64,000 bases of DNA, taken from positions 650,894-714,893 of the forward strand of contig NW_011887299.1 in assembly GCF_000151315.2 (NCBI RefSeq). Direction: 5' to 3'. The stretch is from Capsaspora owczarzaki ATCC 30864. Taxonomy: Eukaryota; Opisthokonta; Filasterea. Of the stretch, positions 41,207 through 52,187 are shown in pieces. How positions within the stretch are numbered: the first letter of the stretch is position 1; each line of letters begins with the position of its first letter. Under the pieces are notes generated by a model. That model was not told where the DNA came from. It did not search any database and saw only the letters and a program-made list of their open reading frames with translations. A program made the translations under genes and the position numbers.

Positions 41207-44072
41207 TCAACTCATCTCCCACAACTGCGACAGTTCTTGAGAGTCTAGCAATGTTCCAACCGTGTCGAAGGACAACGGAACTTCTTTGAACTTGCGACCT
41301 GCGAGATTGGAAAACAGCTGGAAACAGAAGGAATGCGAGTGAGCGTTGGCGCGTTTCTCATTGGGGGTTCAAAGAGAACCAGTTGGTAGACTTACCGAAG
41401 CGTACGAATCCTCAACAATGTCGTTCACATCGTACTCAATCTTGGTAATCTTGCCTTCAAAGACGGCAGCCTGCTGCGTCACGTCGTGCGAAAAGTGGCT
41501 CTTGATTGCCTACAGAGTGTTTGAGAGGGGCCCCAACTGGGATGAGCACACGTGCAAAAGGATTCGAGCCAAACAGCACTGCACATATTGCAAGCAGCCC
41601 TTACATCAAGCTCCCAAAGCGAACTTTCAGCTGCACGGGTAGCAGCCGGGTTGGGCTCATCGGCATCGAAAGGATCTTCCTTGTAGGATGGAACAGACTC
41701 GGCAAGCTCGCCCAGCTTGCGTTCGAGATTGCGATGCACAAGAGCCATGCACGAAGGATGGCGAAGAATCAAGTTGAAGATTATTTGGAGAATCAACTTT
41801 TGTGCAGGCAGCGGTGCCGAAAGCCCCAGGCGACCCAATCGCTTGGCAAACGAGGCCACAAGGTAGGACGGCAAATGGCTCGAGCTCAGGAAGATATCAG
41901 CCAGGTGGAAGAACCGAGCACGGTACTTGACGTGGAAGATTTGGGGGTCCAGCAAGGCATACAGCTTGGCGTAGAATTCGGGATAGTCGCTGTGACACAA
42001 GAAGGGAGGGCGAGCAATGACAAGTGAACGTCGGATTGAGTCAAAGCGACCGTCATTCAAAAAGCAGTTCTGCTCAGATTGTGCTTGGTAATCAAGGTAA
42101 ACAGACTGCTCAAGGCAAGCACGCTGACCACACCACCTGGAACAAACAAACCTGAAACAAAACCAGCATGAAGACACGATCAGCGCGTCATAGAAACACA
42201 AATCAACCTTCAAAGACAAGCAGCAGACGTGCGCGACCGTACCAACGTTGTAAGATTCCGTCAAAAAGTCGATAAGCAACTTGGGCTTGTTTAGATGGGG
42301 AAGAATTTGCTCGTCCAAGATGATGAGCACGCGCTTGTAAATGTCAATCGGCAGTGGAAGACGCAGCAAGGCCAGCCAGCAGTCGGTAAAGACGGCGCGA
42401 TGCTCGGTCAGGTTTTTCAATGGGTGGAGTTGGAGGCTGTTGTCCTGGATGCCGAGGTCGCTCGTGTCCATGTCTTCGCCAACGAGATCCATGTCGTACA
42501 TTTCGTCGTCGTCGTCGTCGTCGTTATTGTACTTGTTTTGGCGCTGAGACTGGCGACCCTTGCCTTTGCGCTTGGGGGCATCATCGTCGTCGTCATCCGA
42601 TCCAGCGTTGTCCGCATCGGCTTCGCTGGCCGCTTGATTTCGCCTTCGTTTGCTGGGTCCGTCATGCTTGATTTCGGCGTGGGACAAGGCGACCTTCAAT
42701 CGGTTGTTGCGGGCGTCCTGGCGATTGCTTGCCTTGGCGATTTTGGAGGCTGCGGAACAGTGACGAGCAAAAATTGAGTTAGACAGGCACTTTACCCTCG
42801 CCCACTCTTTACAAATACCCCCCCACTACGGAAACCAACAGAAACAGTCATCATACCTCCCACAGGCTCGCCGCAGTGGAAGCCGTTCAAGTCCTCAGCA
42901 GTGTTGGCCATGTTGGCGCTGCTGAGCAGAAGGAAGATGTGCTGGATAAACTGGGCCATGGTGATGTTGGCCTGAGTGATTTGCGATTGGGGCGAGCCTT
43001 GGCGTGCGGATTCAACAGCAATCAGGCTGGCGAGATGCTTGTACGTGTAAAAGCGAACATCGTCAAACTTTTCGAGGTAGCCGGTGATGAACGCGCTCGC
43101 GAGTTGATCGCCAAAGTGGGCATTGCACACGAGAGCAGCGAGGATGCGCGAGAAGAGCTGCGATGGGAAGGGCGTCTTGGACTGAGCGTCGGCTTCCTGT
43201 GCGAGCTGCTCGGCTTCGGCGCTCAGCAGTTCCATCAGCACGCCGATGGACGTTGCCTGGATGACGCCGTTGCGATGCGCAAGCAGTCCGAGCGCGAGGC
43301 GCACAAACTCGAGGTAGCGCTCGTGCAGCCACGGCACAATGTCCAAGTCGTCCTGCTCGACGCGCGACTTTTTCGACTTGTGCGCAGCGGAGGTGTCTTT
43401 CGATGACGACGACGACGACGAAGCAGCATGTTCAGCATGCAGGAACTGTGTCATCACGCGCCGCAGAGCGAGCAATGCCGCGTGCACAGTGCGCTGGACG
43501 AGCTTTGGGTTTGCGTCCTTGGTTGCAGCGGATTGAGCAGCCTGGAAAGCAGACAGACACGAAACGATGAGTTCCAATGCAAGACGAGATTGTCAATAGT
43601 GGGTGATGAGCTGTGTGACTGTGACTGTGACTGTGACTGAGAGGGGGGTACTGGGGAGGAGTGGAGTCGGACCATGTGGAGCGCCAAAACGTCAGTCCCA
43701 CTGAAAGCAACACCCCCCCTGCGCTCCTCCCACCCCGACTTGGACATTCGACGCGAGATCTCGAAAATGAGCTCGTGTAGAAGGAGGGGAAAACGCCTAT
43801 GGCCGAGGGTGGCTTGCCTTGAGGACGGCGAGGAGATCACCGACAGCGTGGCGGAGCTGCTGCTGTGAGGCAGAGACCGACGCAGAGGTCGTCGACGACG
43901 CGCCCTTCTTGCTCGACGACGACGCTGGCTCTGTGGATGCGTTGTGGTGGAGCAGGAGGAGCGCGCTCAGAGCGTGGCCGGCCTGGGTCTCGAGCTGGTG
44001 CAGCCGCGCAACTTCGGCTTCAATCGCACGAGTGGCGGCAATGTCAGACCCTGATGACAGCTTCTTGATCAT
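41207..44072 (-). CDS. NOC4: Nucleolar complex protein 4 (NOC4/NOC4L)
   Basis: Seven exons (44072-43818, 43541-42857, 42749-42243, 42136-42073, 41989-41605, about 41510-41396, 41317-41207) give about 706 residues. The CBF/Mak21 domain is unmistakable: LPIDIYKRVLIILDEQILPHLNKPKLLIDFLTESYNVGG, then DYPEFYAKLYALLDPQIFHVKYRARFFHLADIFLSSSHLPSYLVASFAKRLGRL and ESSLWELD. NOC4 works with NOP14 in 40S subunit assembly and export. A basic and acidic low-complexity stretch (KRRRNQ, DDDDDDE) precedes it. Two introns are odd. Intron 1 starts GC (AAG then GCAAGC). The intron between 42073 and 41989 keeps the conserved KHNL/SDYPEF reading only with a junction that is neither GT-AG nor GC-AG. Confidence 0.93.
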
Positions 44073-44203
44073 TGTGTGAAAGTTGAGACTGAGCAACATA
44101 AACACGAAGAAGAACTTGGAAAGCAAGAAATGAAGAAATGAACATGAAATGTGAAAGCGAGCTGTTTGTTGCAAGGAAAAAAAAGGAAGATACACTCAAA
44201 CGC

Positions 44204-45811
44204 TCAGACGACTCGAGCAAGGATAAACGCGCGTGCGATGGCAATGTTGCCCGCGAGCATCACTAGGCCTGCAAGCCATATCCATAGGAAGGTATTCTGG
44301 CTCTGGAACTCGAGGAGATACGCAGGTGCCAACCAGAGGCCTTGCACAGCCATCCAGAGCGCAAACAGCCCTGCGCCTTGCTTCCAGGTGAGATTGGTCG
44401 ACCTGACTGCCAAGGGTAGTAGACAAACATACCAGACAAAGTACTGCTCCAAGAACAAAAGGTGCAGAAACACACAGAGGAGATATTGAAGAGAGAGTCA
44501 GGAGAACAAACACAAACGACCCAACAACATGCAACCGCTTTTCGCTGCTTACTTGCGATGTGCAGACCTTGTTAAACGCAACAAATAGAAATGTCTGCAA
44601 AAAGCAGCAAAACCCAAGGTCGCGATGAAACACGACGCCAACAATACCCACAAGAAGGGCTTGTGGCAAGAACGCGGCAAGACCGACAACACGCGCAAAC
44701 ACATCGCTCTCCCCATTCGTGAGATAGAGCATGTAAAAGTACGGCGAAAAGTTGTGCCGATGGTCTTTGCGGGTGATGTGATACAGAAATGTCTCGTGCA
44801 AGAACGGCCAACCGTAGCTGACAGCGGCACGCGAATCGATTAGTTTGAAAAGTCGAAAGCACGCATTTCGCATTTGCTGCCTTACATTGTCCACATCCAG
44901 AGACCGAGAGCCAGGAATGTACCAGCTGCGATGGCGCCAAACCAAAGCCGTTTCAACGAAAAGAACCTTCGCACAGACTGGATGATACGATCAAGGTACC
45001 CGGCTTGAGTTGTGAAAGTTGTGTCAGAGTCGCCATCAACATTCAGCCACAGGGGCAAGCTATACATGATTGGGAAAATCTTCATGTGCGCAGCAAAACC
45101 CAACAGCACGGCGGCCGTGGAGTGCCATTTACGCGAGGCGCAGTAGAGACAAGCAAGCACTAGCACCGATAACAGTGCTTCGGCATTGCCGCGCGTGCTC
45201 ACTGCAATCGGCAACGGATTGAGCAGGTATAGCCCGACCAAGAACCAGTGGTAATGGATCCTGCTTGATTGAGTTGCTGTGGGTGCAGGAGTTTCGGCCT
45301 TGGACGATCTCAGATTGCCAGAATTGTCAAATTGGTCAATCTTGGTTGAGGTGTCGTCACCCAGTCCATCCTTGACTGTGCGCTTTCGCAACGATCGCCG
45401 AGGTATGCCAGTCGCATCATTGCTATTCGGTGACCTTGGCGTCGCAGCGGTGGTTGTCGAGCGGCCGGACGCTTTGACGGCTGCTGCTGGCGACTGGGGC
45501 AGCGCGAGGATGGCCGCGATGAGCCAGCCAGCCAGCAGATCGGCCACGACAAAGACCATCTTGCCAAACGCAGGGTGGACGAGCACGTTCGGCACGAGCA
45601 TCCATGCGAGCAAGGGCGTGTAGCGGTACGTGTGGCGATCGTACGGCGACCCTCCGTCATGAGCAACGATCTGTGCCGCGTCTGTAAAGACATGGTAGTC
45701 GACGTCCGTGTACTTGACCTGGGAGTGAGCGTCGTGCCAGTCGCCGTAGACAACCAGGCACAATCGCACGGCGAGCGCTGCAGCAAACAGCAGCGCGAAT
45801 TGTGGCTGCAT
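44204..45811 (-). CDS. PIGM: GPI mannosyltransferase 1 (PIG-M)
   Basis: Three exons (45811-44886, 44817-44553, 44443-44204) give about 476 residues. PIG-M adds the first, alpha-1,4-linked mannose to GPI precursors in the ER lumen, using dolichol-P-mannose. Evidence includes the lumenal DxD motif [13 protein letters not shown] after helix 1, [91 protein letters not shown] and [24 protein letters not shown]. About ten membrane segments are visible. A poorly conserved hydrophilic insert (Ser/Arg/Asn-rich, roughly residues 115-185) interrupts the family pattern between helices. Otherwise it is complete. Confidence 0.96.
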
Positions 45812-46107
45812 TTTGGGGGAAATTTGCCAGAATCTGAGACAGGTGTAAAAGACTGGCTACCGTACCCCCCCATTCATGCACTGGTATAAATGGAACAGTT
45901 CACACAGATTTTCCAGACTGACTATCGGATTGAACAAAGTGATTCGGCAACACACAAAAACAACGCCGACGTTCCATCAAAAACACCAAACGACAATCAT
46001 GCAAGAGCACAATTCAACGAAATGCAGGCGGATTGCGTTCACGACAGAGCCCCAACTTTGCGGACCATCGCCCCATTCTCAAAGGGTTTCAGCGATCCGA
46101 TGGATCA
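45812..46107 (-). promoter_or_regulatory. PIGM upstream region / kinase 3' flank
   Basis: Just under 300 bp between two minus-strand genes. A TATA-like string (GTATAAA) occurs near 45885 but on the plus strand, so its role is unclear. No coding sequence is supported. Confidence 0.35.
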
Positions 46108-48351
46108 TCACGGATCCAACGAAACAAGGATGCTACCAAAGGACGGGCGATCGTCTGCAGCGTCGTCAAGACACTCCATCGCAAGCATGACAAGCTCGCT
46201 GATGCTCTGGAGCTCTGTCTCGCTTGGTTTGAGGGCCGAGTCCAGCATCTCAACGAATTTCTGGGTTTTCACAGCCTTGCGCATATCAGTTTTCAGTCTG
46301 GGCCCGGGCTTGGCGGCGGTCGCGAGCTCGAGCAGAATCATGCCAAAGGCGAAGACGTCCGTCTTGATGGTCATTCTGCCCTCGGCAAAGAACTCGGGGC
46401 ACATGTAAGCAGCTGTGCCTTGAACGTTTTGAGTACGCAGGTAGCTTTTATCATCGAGGTGTTGAGCAGCTCGGACGAGACCGAAATCAGACACTTTTGC
46501 GTTAAAGTACGCGTCCAGCAGAACATTGTCCGTCTTGAGGTCGAGGTGGAACAGGGCATGGTCAGGAAAGGCCGTTTGGACGTAGTGCATGCCGCGGGCG
46601 ACATCGGCCGCGATCTTATGGCGCTGGGCCCAGGTCAGCGGAGGGGTGTTGTTCTTCAGATTCAAGCGATCGCGAACTGAACCATTCGGCATGAATTCGT
46701 AGACCAGGCATCGCTCGTCACCTTCCTCTGCATACGACAGAATCGCAATGATGTTTGCGTGACGGAATTTGGACAAAGAGTCCAGTTCCGACTTGAATGC
46801 AACCGTGCCCTGCTTGGATTCGGCAGACAACTTCTTGATGGCAACGCGAGGGCCAGGCAAACTGGCGTCGTACACGCGACCAAATGCTCCTTCTCCAAGC
46901 AGAGAATCAGCGGCAAAGTTGTTCGTGGCGGCGACAAGAGTTGCGAGAGGAACTTGTGGGATGGGTCCGTCAAAGTTCGACGCGGATCCAGCAGCGGGCT
47001 GATTGCGCTCAAGGACGTCAATCCGATCAAGAGCTGACTTCAGTTCTTGATCTTTGGCAGCGAGCGCCTGATCTTTGGCAGCGAGACTTGAGCGCAGTTG
47101 TTGCAACTCCTGCACTTTGGTTGCGAGCTCTTGGTCTTTGGTAGCGAGCTCTTGGTCTTTGGTCCCGAGCGCCTCATTTCTGGAAGCGAGCTCCTGAACT
47201 TTTGCAGCGAGGACTTGCTCTTTGGTAGCGAGTTCGGAGCGCAATTGCTGATTCTCAACTGCAAGATTGACAGAAGGTTGGGGCTGAGGGGTTGCTGCGA
47301 CACTGCCTGTCATCTGAACCGATGCGGCAGGTGGTGGAACTTTTTGGTTTTCCAAACTTCCATCGAAGAAGCCCAAGTTCACAAAAACCATGTGAGTGAC
47401 ATACCGTTCGACTTTGTTTCTTCATAACCGAATGCAATAAACAAATGGTCTTACTTGAATTTACAAATGGTATTGCCTGTTTGTCTGAGAGCAGAAATTC
47501 CGACGTGGGTCAAGAAGTTATCATTCAAACTGACGTGGCATGTTTGTTAGAGCAAATTGGCATACGAGTCGATCGATATTCAAAGCATCTTGCTGCACTC
47601 AGTATTTACCGAACGGACGTCAGGGTCTTGTTCACTTTGAGTGTCTCAGCAATCGCCAGCGCTCCAACGTCGCCAATCTGGTTCAGACTCAGACTTTTTT
47701 TTTTCTTAGTGAGCACGTTTCAATCCTCTGCTGGATCACACCCTGTCCCCCGCCTCACAAGCATCAGATATTGTGAGATGACGTACTCGAGCTTGGTTAT
47801 CGTCGTGTTCGCTTTGAGCGCCTCAGCAATCGCCTGCGCTCCAACGTCGCCAATCTGGTTGCGGTGAGCACTGTCCGTTCCCTCAGCAGTGAGTACTTAG
47901 AATGCCCTCTGCTGGCATCCCCCACTCTCACGCATCCACGTTGTGAGATGCCTTACTGGAATCCAGTAACCGACGTGGTTACCTTGAGTGCGTCAGCAAT
48001 CGCCTGCGCTCCCGCTTCTCCAATTTGGTTACAGCCCAGACTGTCCATCCCCTCCATCAGTGAAAGCTCTTCATGCTCGGCAGGACCGCCCACTCCCATG
48101 CGTTAGTCAAAGTGAGATGACTTACTGGACCTCATGCAATGCCGCATTCTCTTTGATTGCCACAGCAATTGCTTGAGCTTCAGGTATGCCCAGCTTATTG
48201 TGTTGCAGCCTGTCTTTCATTTGATCAGCCCACGCGTTGTCACACTGTTCCAACAAACTCGGGCTTGCCTTACGAGAGGAATCCATTCGTATACTTGACT
48301 TTGTCATACAGCTCGTACTGTTTCGGGGTCATCAAATGAGGCGACAGCATT
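46108..48351 (-). CDS. LRR (ribonuclease-inhibitor type) - coiled-coil - TKL kinase
   Basis: From ATG 48351 the protein begins MLSPHLMTPKQYELYDKVKY. It continues through about five RI-type LRRs, one per short exon (near 48180, 48040, 47860, 47690 and 47520), with the repeat NQIGDVGAQAIAEALKxNTTI. A long last exon (about 47390-46108) encodes a coiled coil with heptads TKDQELA/AKVQELA and then a complete kinase domain. That domain has LGEGAFGRVY, the Lys in VAIKKL, HLDLKTDN, DFG (VSDFGLVR) and GTAAYMCPEFF. The kinase resembles the TKL/Pelle-IRAK type. The catalytic HRD is HLD, making it a non-RD kinase, and APE is CPE. The splice joining the last LRR to the coiled coil is not certain. A cytoplasmic NLR-like sensor kinase is one reading, by inference only. 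Confidence 0.82.
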
Positions 48352-48842
48352 TTGAGAAGATTTTGAACAAACAGCTAAACAAGCTGTGAGCTTTCCAAAC
48401 AGAAAAAAAATTAGAAGAAAAAGTGACTGACTTGCTCGCATCGACGCTTTCCAGAACTGTGCTAAGCATTTCCGTGTTTCACTGGAGGTGAGTAAATGAG
48501 TTAGAAACGCATGGACATGCATTGGATTTGTCTCGTTGTTTCACTCAATCTAGAGCGACTCGAAACGCACTTCTTCAGGCAGACTTGCCGAGCTTCTCAA
48601 CCCTCGCGCACTTGCACGAGTACTTTGTGTAAAGTGCAGTACTCGATAGCCAGATCAAGCATAATGTCAGAGGAGGTCTGTCAGGAAGTGCCTGCACAAA
48701 AGCCGCGCTTTCTGTTTCACGTCCCTTGTTTTTCTCAAATAACGGGAGATGTAAACATTGCACGCTCATCAGCAGTGCTTCAGGTGGTGTTGCAGATAGA
48801 TCAAAGTTTTTTGTGTTTACAGCACAGCCCATGTAAATTTCG
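48352..48842. promoter_or_regulatory. Divergent promoter region
   Basis: 491 bp between the start of the LRR-kinase (-) and the aminotransferase (+). No supported gene; short frames here are not conserved in appearance. Confidence 0.4.
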
Positions 48843-50866
48843 ATGGGAAGGACGATGCAAGCAAGCATCACTTCACTTCTCTCCTTCTGTGCTCGTCTGG
48901 GGGTCATGCTTTCGGTTGTTTCAGCCTCGCTCGTCCGCCTGACACCGCTGCTGACTGCCACCACAACTGCCACTGCCACTGCCACCATGGCCGTTCCGAT
49001 CCAGATCCAGATCCAGAACCAGCTACGCAGTCACCTCTCGACCTCGGCGACCTCCCTGACTGCCTCGGCTTCAGCTTCAGTTGCTGCTGCTGGTCCGCCT
49101 GCGACCCCAACCCCGCCGCTCGACTATGCGTCGTACCTGAGCCCTGCAAGCCGCGTGCGCCGCGAGTCTGCCATCCGCGCGCTCATGCCATTCGTCAAGC
49201 AGCCAGGCATGGTACGGTTCACCGCCACAGCCAGCCAGACCAGAGGGCACACGAATCGGGGAAGGGGGTTTGGCCGAGACGCGCAAAGAAGAAAAATCTC
49301 AGAAATGTCAAAAATCCCGAAATTCCCGTTTTGTCCTGTCCTGTTGGATTTCTAAACATCTCTAACTCAACAATTTCTTTTGCGTGTTGTCTCAAACTGG
49401 CAGATCTCGCTCGGAGGCGGAATGCCCAACCCAGCGACCTTCCCGTTCAAGGGCATGTCCTACACGCTCGCAGACGGAAGCACCATCCACTTGACGCCGG
49501 AAGAAACGAGCGCATCGCTGCAGTACTCGGCCACCCCGGGATTGCCCGAACTCGTTTCTGCTCTCAAGCAAATGCAGGTCGAGTATCACTACGGCGACCG
49601 AAAGCTCCGGGTTCCATCCTCCCTCTCGGTCACCGTCGGCTCGCAAGACGGTCTTGGCAAATGTTTCGAAATGCTTCTGGGTCCGGGCGACACGCTCCTC
49701 CTTGAAAACCCAACCTACAGCGGTTCGCTGTCGGCACTCCAACCGCTTTCAGTCAAGCTGCATGGATTGGCTACCGATGCCTTCGGTGAGTTCCTCTCTA
49801 TTCGCTGCTGTGTTGCCACGCTCACATCGCATATGATTGCTCACACACCCCTCTTCTCATGCACATCCAGGCTTGATCCCGGCATCGCTCGATTCGGCCC
49901 TCACGAACTGGAACGAGGCCACGCAAGGCCGCCGCCCGCGTGTCTTGTACACCATTCCGACCGGATCCAACCCAAGCGGGGGCTCCCAGACGCTCGAGCG
50001 CAAGCACCGCATCTACGACATTTGCCGCCGCCCTGAAAACAACATTGTGATTATCGAGGACGACCCATACTACTTTTTGCAATTTACCTCCCCTCGCGTG
50101 CCGTCGTACCTTTCGTTCGATATTGACGACCGCGTTCTCCGCTTTGACTCGCTGTCCAAGGTGTTGTCGGCCGGAATGCGCCTCGGCTATGTGACTGGAC
50201 CGACTCCTTTGGTCGAGCGCATCGACTTGCACTCGCAGGCGACCAACCTGCACGCGAGCGGCTCTTCCCAGGCACTCGCCGCTTCGCTGCTCAAGACGTG
50301 GAAGACGCAAATGCCCAAGCCCGAATTCCTTGCCGGCGACACCAGTGCCCCGTACGACTCTGGCTTGGATCTCGTCAAGCTGTCCATCCCTGGATTTGAG
50401 CTCCACGCGCGCCATGTCGCTCAATTCTACCGCACTCAACGCGACGCCTTCCTTGCAGCTGCCAATCGCCATCTCAAGGGCCTTGCCGAGTGGAACGAAC
50501 CGACGGCCGGCATGTTTGTGTGGTTTAAGCTGAACGGCATTGCGGACACGCGCGATCTCATTCTGCGACAGGCCGTTCAAAAGAATGTGCTGCTTGTGCC
50601 CGGCAATGCGTTTGTCCCTGGCGGTGGTCAATCGTCGTATGTGCGCGCCTCCTATTCGGTCGCCACTCCCGAGCAGATGGTAAAACCAAGCAGAGTTTCG
50701 GATGTGGTGGTGTATTTTTTTTTTTTTTTGTTTCATTGGTTTCCGGCTCTTGTGGCTTTGCCTGCTTACTCTAACTTGTGTGTGCACTGGGGTTGGCATT
50801 GCTGGCAAGCAGGACACAGCCCTTGGTCGTCTGGCAGCGCTTCTCAAGGACGTACAGAAGCAGTAA
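48843..50866 (+). CDS. PLP-dependent aminotransferase, AADAT/ARO8-like
   Basis: Four exons (48843-49211, 49404-49785, 49871-50679, 50813-50866) give 537 residues. A second in-frame ATG four codons later and one at 48987 are alternatives. The long Ala/Thr/Ser-rich, basic, acid-poor N-terminus suits mitochondrial import. The fold-type I class I/II aminotransferase core shows ISLGGGMPNPATFPF, the TVGSQDGLGKCFEMLL cofactor loop, ENPTYSG, YTIPTGSNPSGG, IIEDDPYYFLQF, the Schiff-base lysine in DSLSKVLSAGMRLGY, and the substrate arginine in YVRASYS. This set fits alpha-aminoadipate/kynurenine aminotransferase (AADAT) or fungal ARO8-type aromatic aminotransferases, which take part in lysine, tryptophan or aromatic amino-acid turnover. 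Which substrate dominates cannot be read from the sequence. Confidence 0.9.
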
Positions 50867-51022
50867 AACATTCACATGTTGGGATACAAGCATATTTCCC
50901 TTCCGCACTCCTTGGCCTGTGTTCACCTCGTCCTGGTTGTGTGTGTATTTCCGAGTTTCTTTTGTTCCCTAATACACAATCTCCTCCTCGTCCTCGTCCA
51001 GTCTTAGTATCTGCAAAACTCA

Positions 51023-52000
51023 ATGCAACCGACAACGGACAACGTTGCGTTCGGCATTGCCATCTACGTCCCGCCGACGGAATGGCGCTTCACGCTCGAC
51101 CATGCTCCAAGTGACGTTCCCTCATTGCAGAACGCGCAGATGATGCAACGCAGGACGAGCGCGCTCAAAATCCGCCTCGTTGCGAGCTACAAGGGCAGCA
51201 TTACCCTGCCAGGCGGGCGCTTTGACGTCCCGCCGGAGCTGCGCGCCCGAGCCGACCGGCCGGAGAGCCTTTTTGCGCCTGCGTTTGTGGCCGCAGCAGC
51301 GCAGCAGCTGAACGCCGAGTGGCGCGAGGAGGTCGATCACCAGAGCCCCGGCCTGTTCGCTGGAGCAGACTGCGCGTGCGGCACGCTCACCGATCGCCAA
51401 GCGTGCCTGTACTTTGTCAAGTTCTTCGATGAGCGCGAGTACAGTCCGGACGCGTTGACGCGGGGCTCGAACAGCATCATTGAGATTTTGGCCAACGGAC
51501 TCTTCCCGCTCTACCAGCAGTCTGCCGGCACCAAGTTTACAGACAGCTTTTGCACGATTGCGGACAAAATGGTCGAAGCAAGCGTTCAAGGAATCGGGTC
51601 TGCGCTCGGGAGCGTCCTGATCCCGCGGCTCGCTCAAAATCCCGTCGACCACAGCTGGGTGACGCACCATCTGCCGCACTACGTGGATCCAAGCCTGCCA
51701 TATGTGGCGCCGAGAAATCCGCGGCATCGTATTCCCAATTGTCTTCGTCGTGGAGATTTCCAAGTCCCGGCGTTTGTCATTGAGCGATATGCGCCGCGAC
51801 CAAGCACCCATTCCGCTGCGTCTCATCCGCCTCAGCCACATCCGCCTCAGCAATATCAACCACAGCAACATCCACTGCAGCATTATCCCCCACAGCATCA
51901 TCAGCCACAGCAGCATTCTCAGCCACAACAATCGCAACAGCAATCGCAACAGCGCCCGCAGCAGCACCAACCACAACGGTACCCTCCTCAGTCCCAATGA
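51023..52000 (+). CDS. Divergent Nudix hydrolase, NUDT16-like, with His/Gln/Pro tail
   Basis: A single exon encodes 325 residues. Residues 45-75 (SALKIRLVASYKGSITLPGGRFD) and the helix AAAQQLNAEWREEVD resemble the Nudix box, with a GG start and the REEV glutamates in place. A longer than usual insert (Pro/Arg-rich, about 20 residues) separates the two halves. The following CLYFVKFFDEREY, GLFPLYQ and FTDSFCTIADKMVEASVQGIGSALG resemble the order in NUDT16, the nuclear decapping and IDP-hydrolysing enzyme. The last 75 residues are almost only His, Gln, Pro and Ser. Assignment to NUDT16 is tentative; catalytic glutamates look present but the box is not canonical. It starts 157 bp after the aminotransferase stop. 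Confidence 0.6.
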   Translation: MQPTTDNVAFGIAIYVPPTEWRFTLDHAPSDVPSLQNAQMMQRRTSALKIRLVASYKGSITLPGGRFDVPPELRARADRPESLFAPAFVAAAAQQLNAEWREEVDHQSPGLFAGADCACGTLTDRQACLYFVKFFDEREYSPDALTRGSNSIIEILANGLFPLYQQSAGTKFTDSFCTIADKMVEASVQGIGSALGSVLIPRLAQNPVDHSWVTHHLPHYVDPSLPYVAPRNPRHRIPNCLRRGDFQVPAFVIERYAPRPSTHSAASHPPQPHPPQQYQPQQHPLQHYPPQHHQPQQHSQPQQSQQQSQQRPQQHQPQRYPPQSQ

Positions 52001-52187
52001 ATCACAGTTAAAGCGCGCGCTATTGCAATAGACGAACTAGTCAACAGCGAACAACACAGCATTGCGTATAAACATGAACGCTGTAGAGATTCAATCCTAG
52101 ATTTATTGACAAAGTGATAATTAAAAAAAAAAAAATCCATCAATCTATACAAACCCAAAATAGTAAAAAAATAAACAAGAAAAAAAA

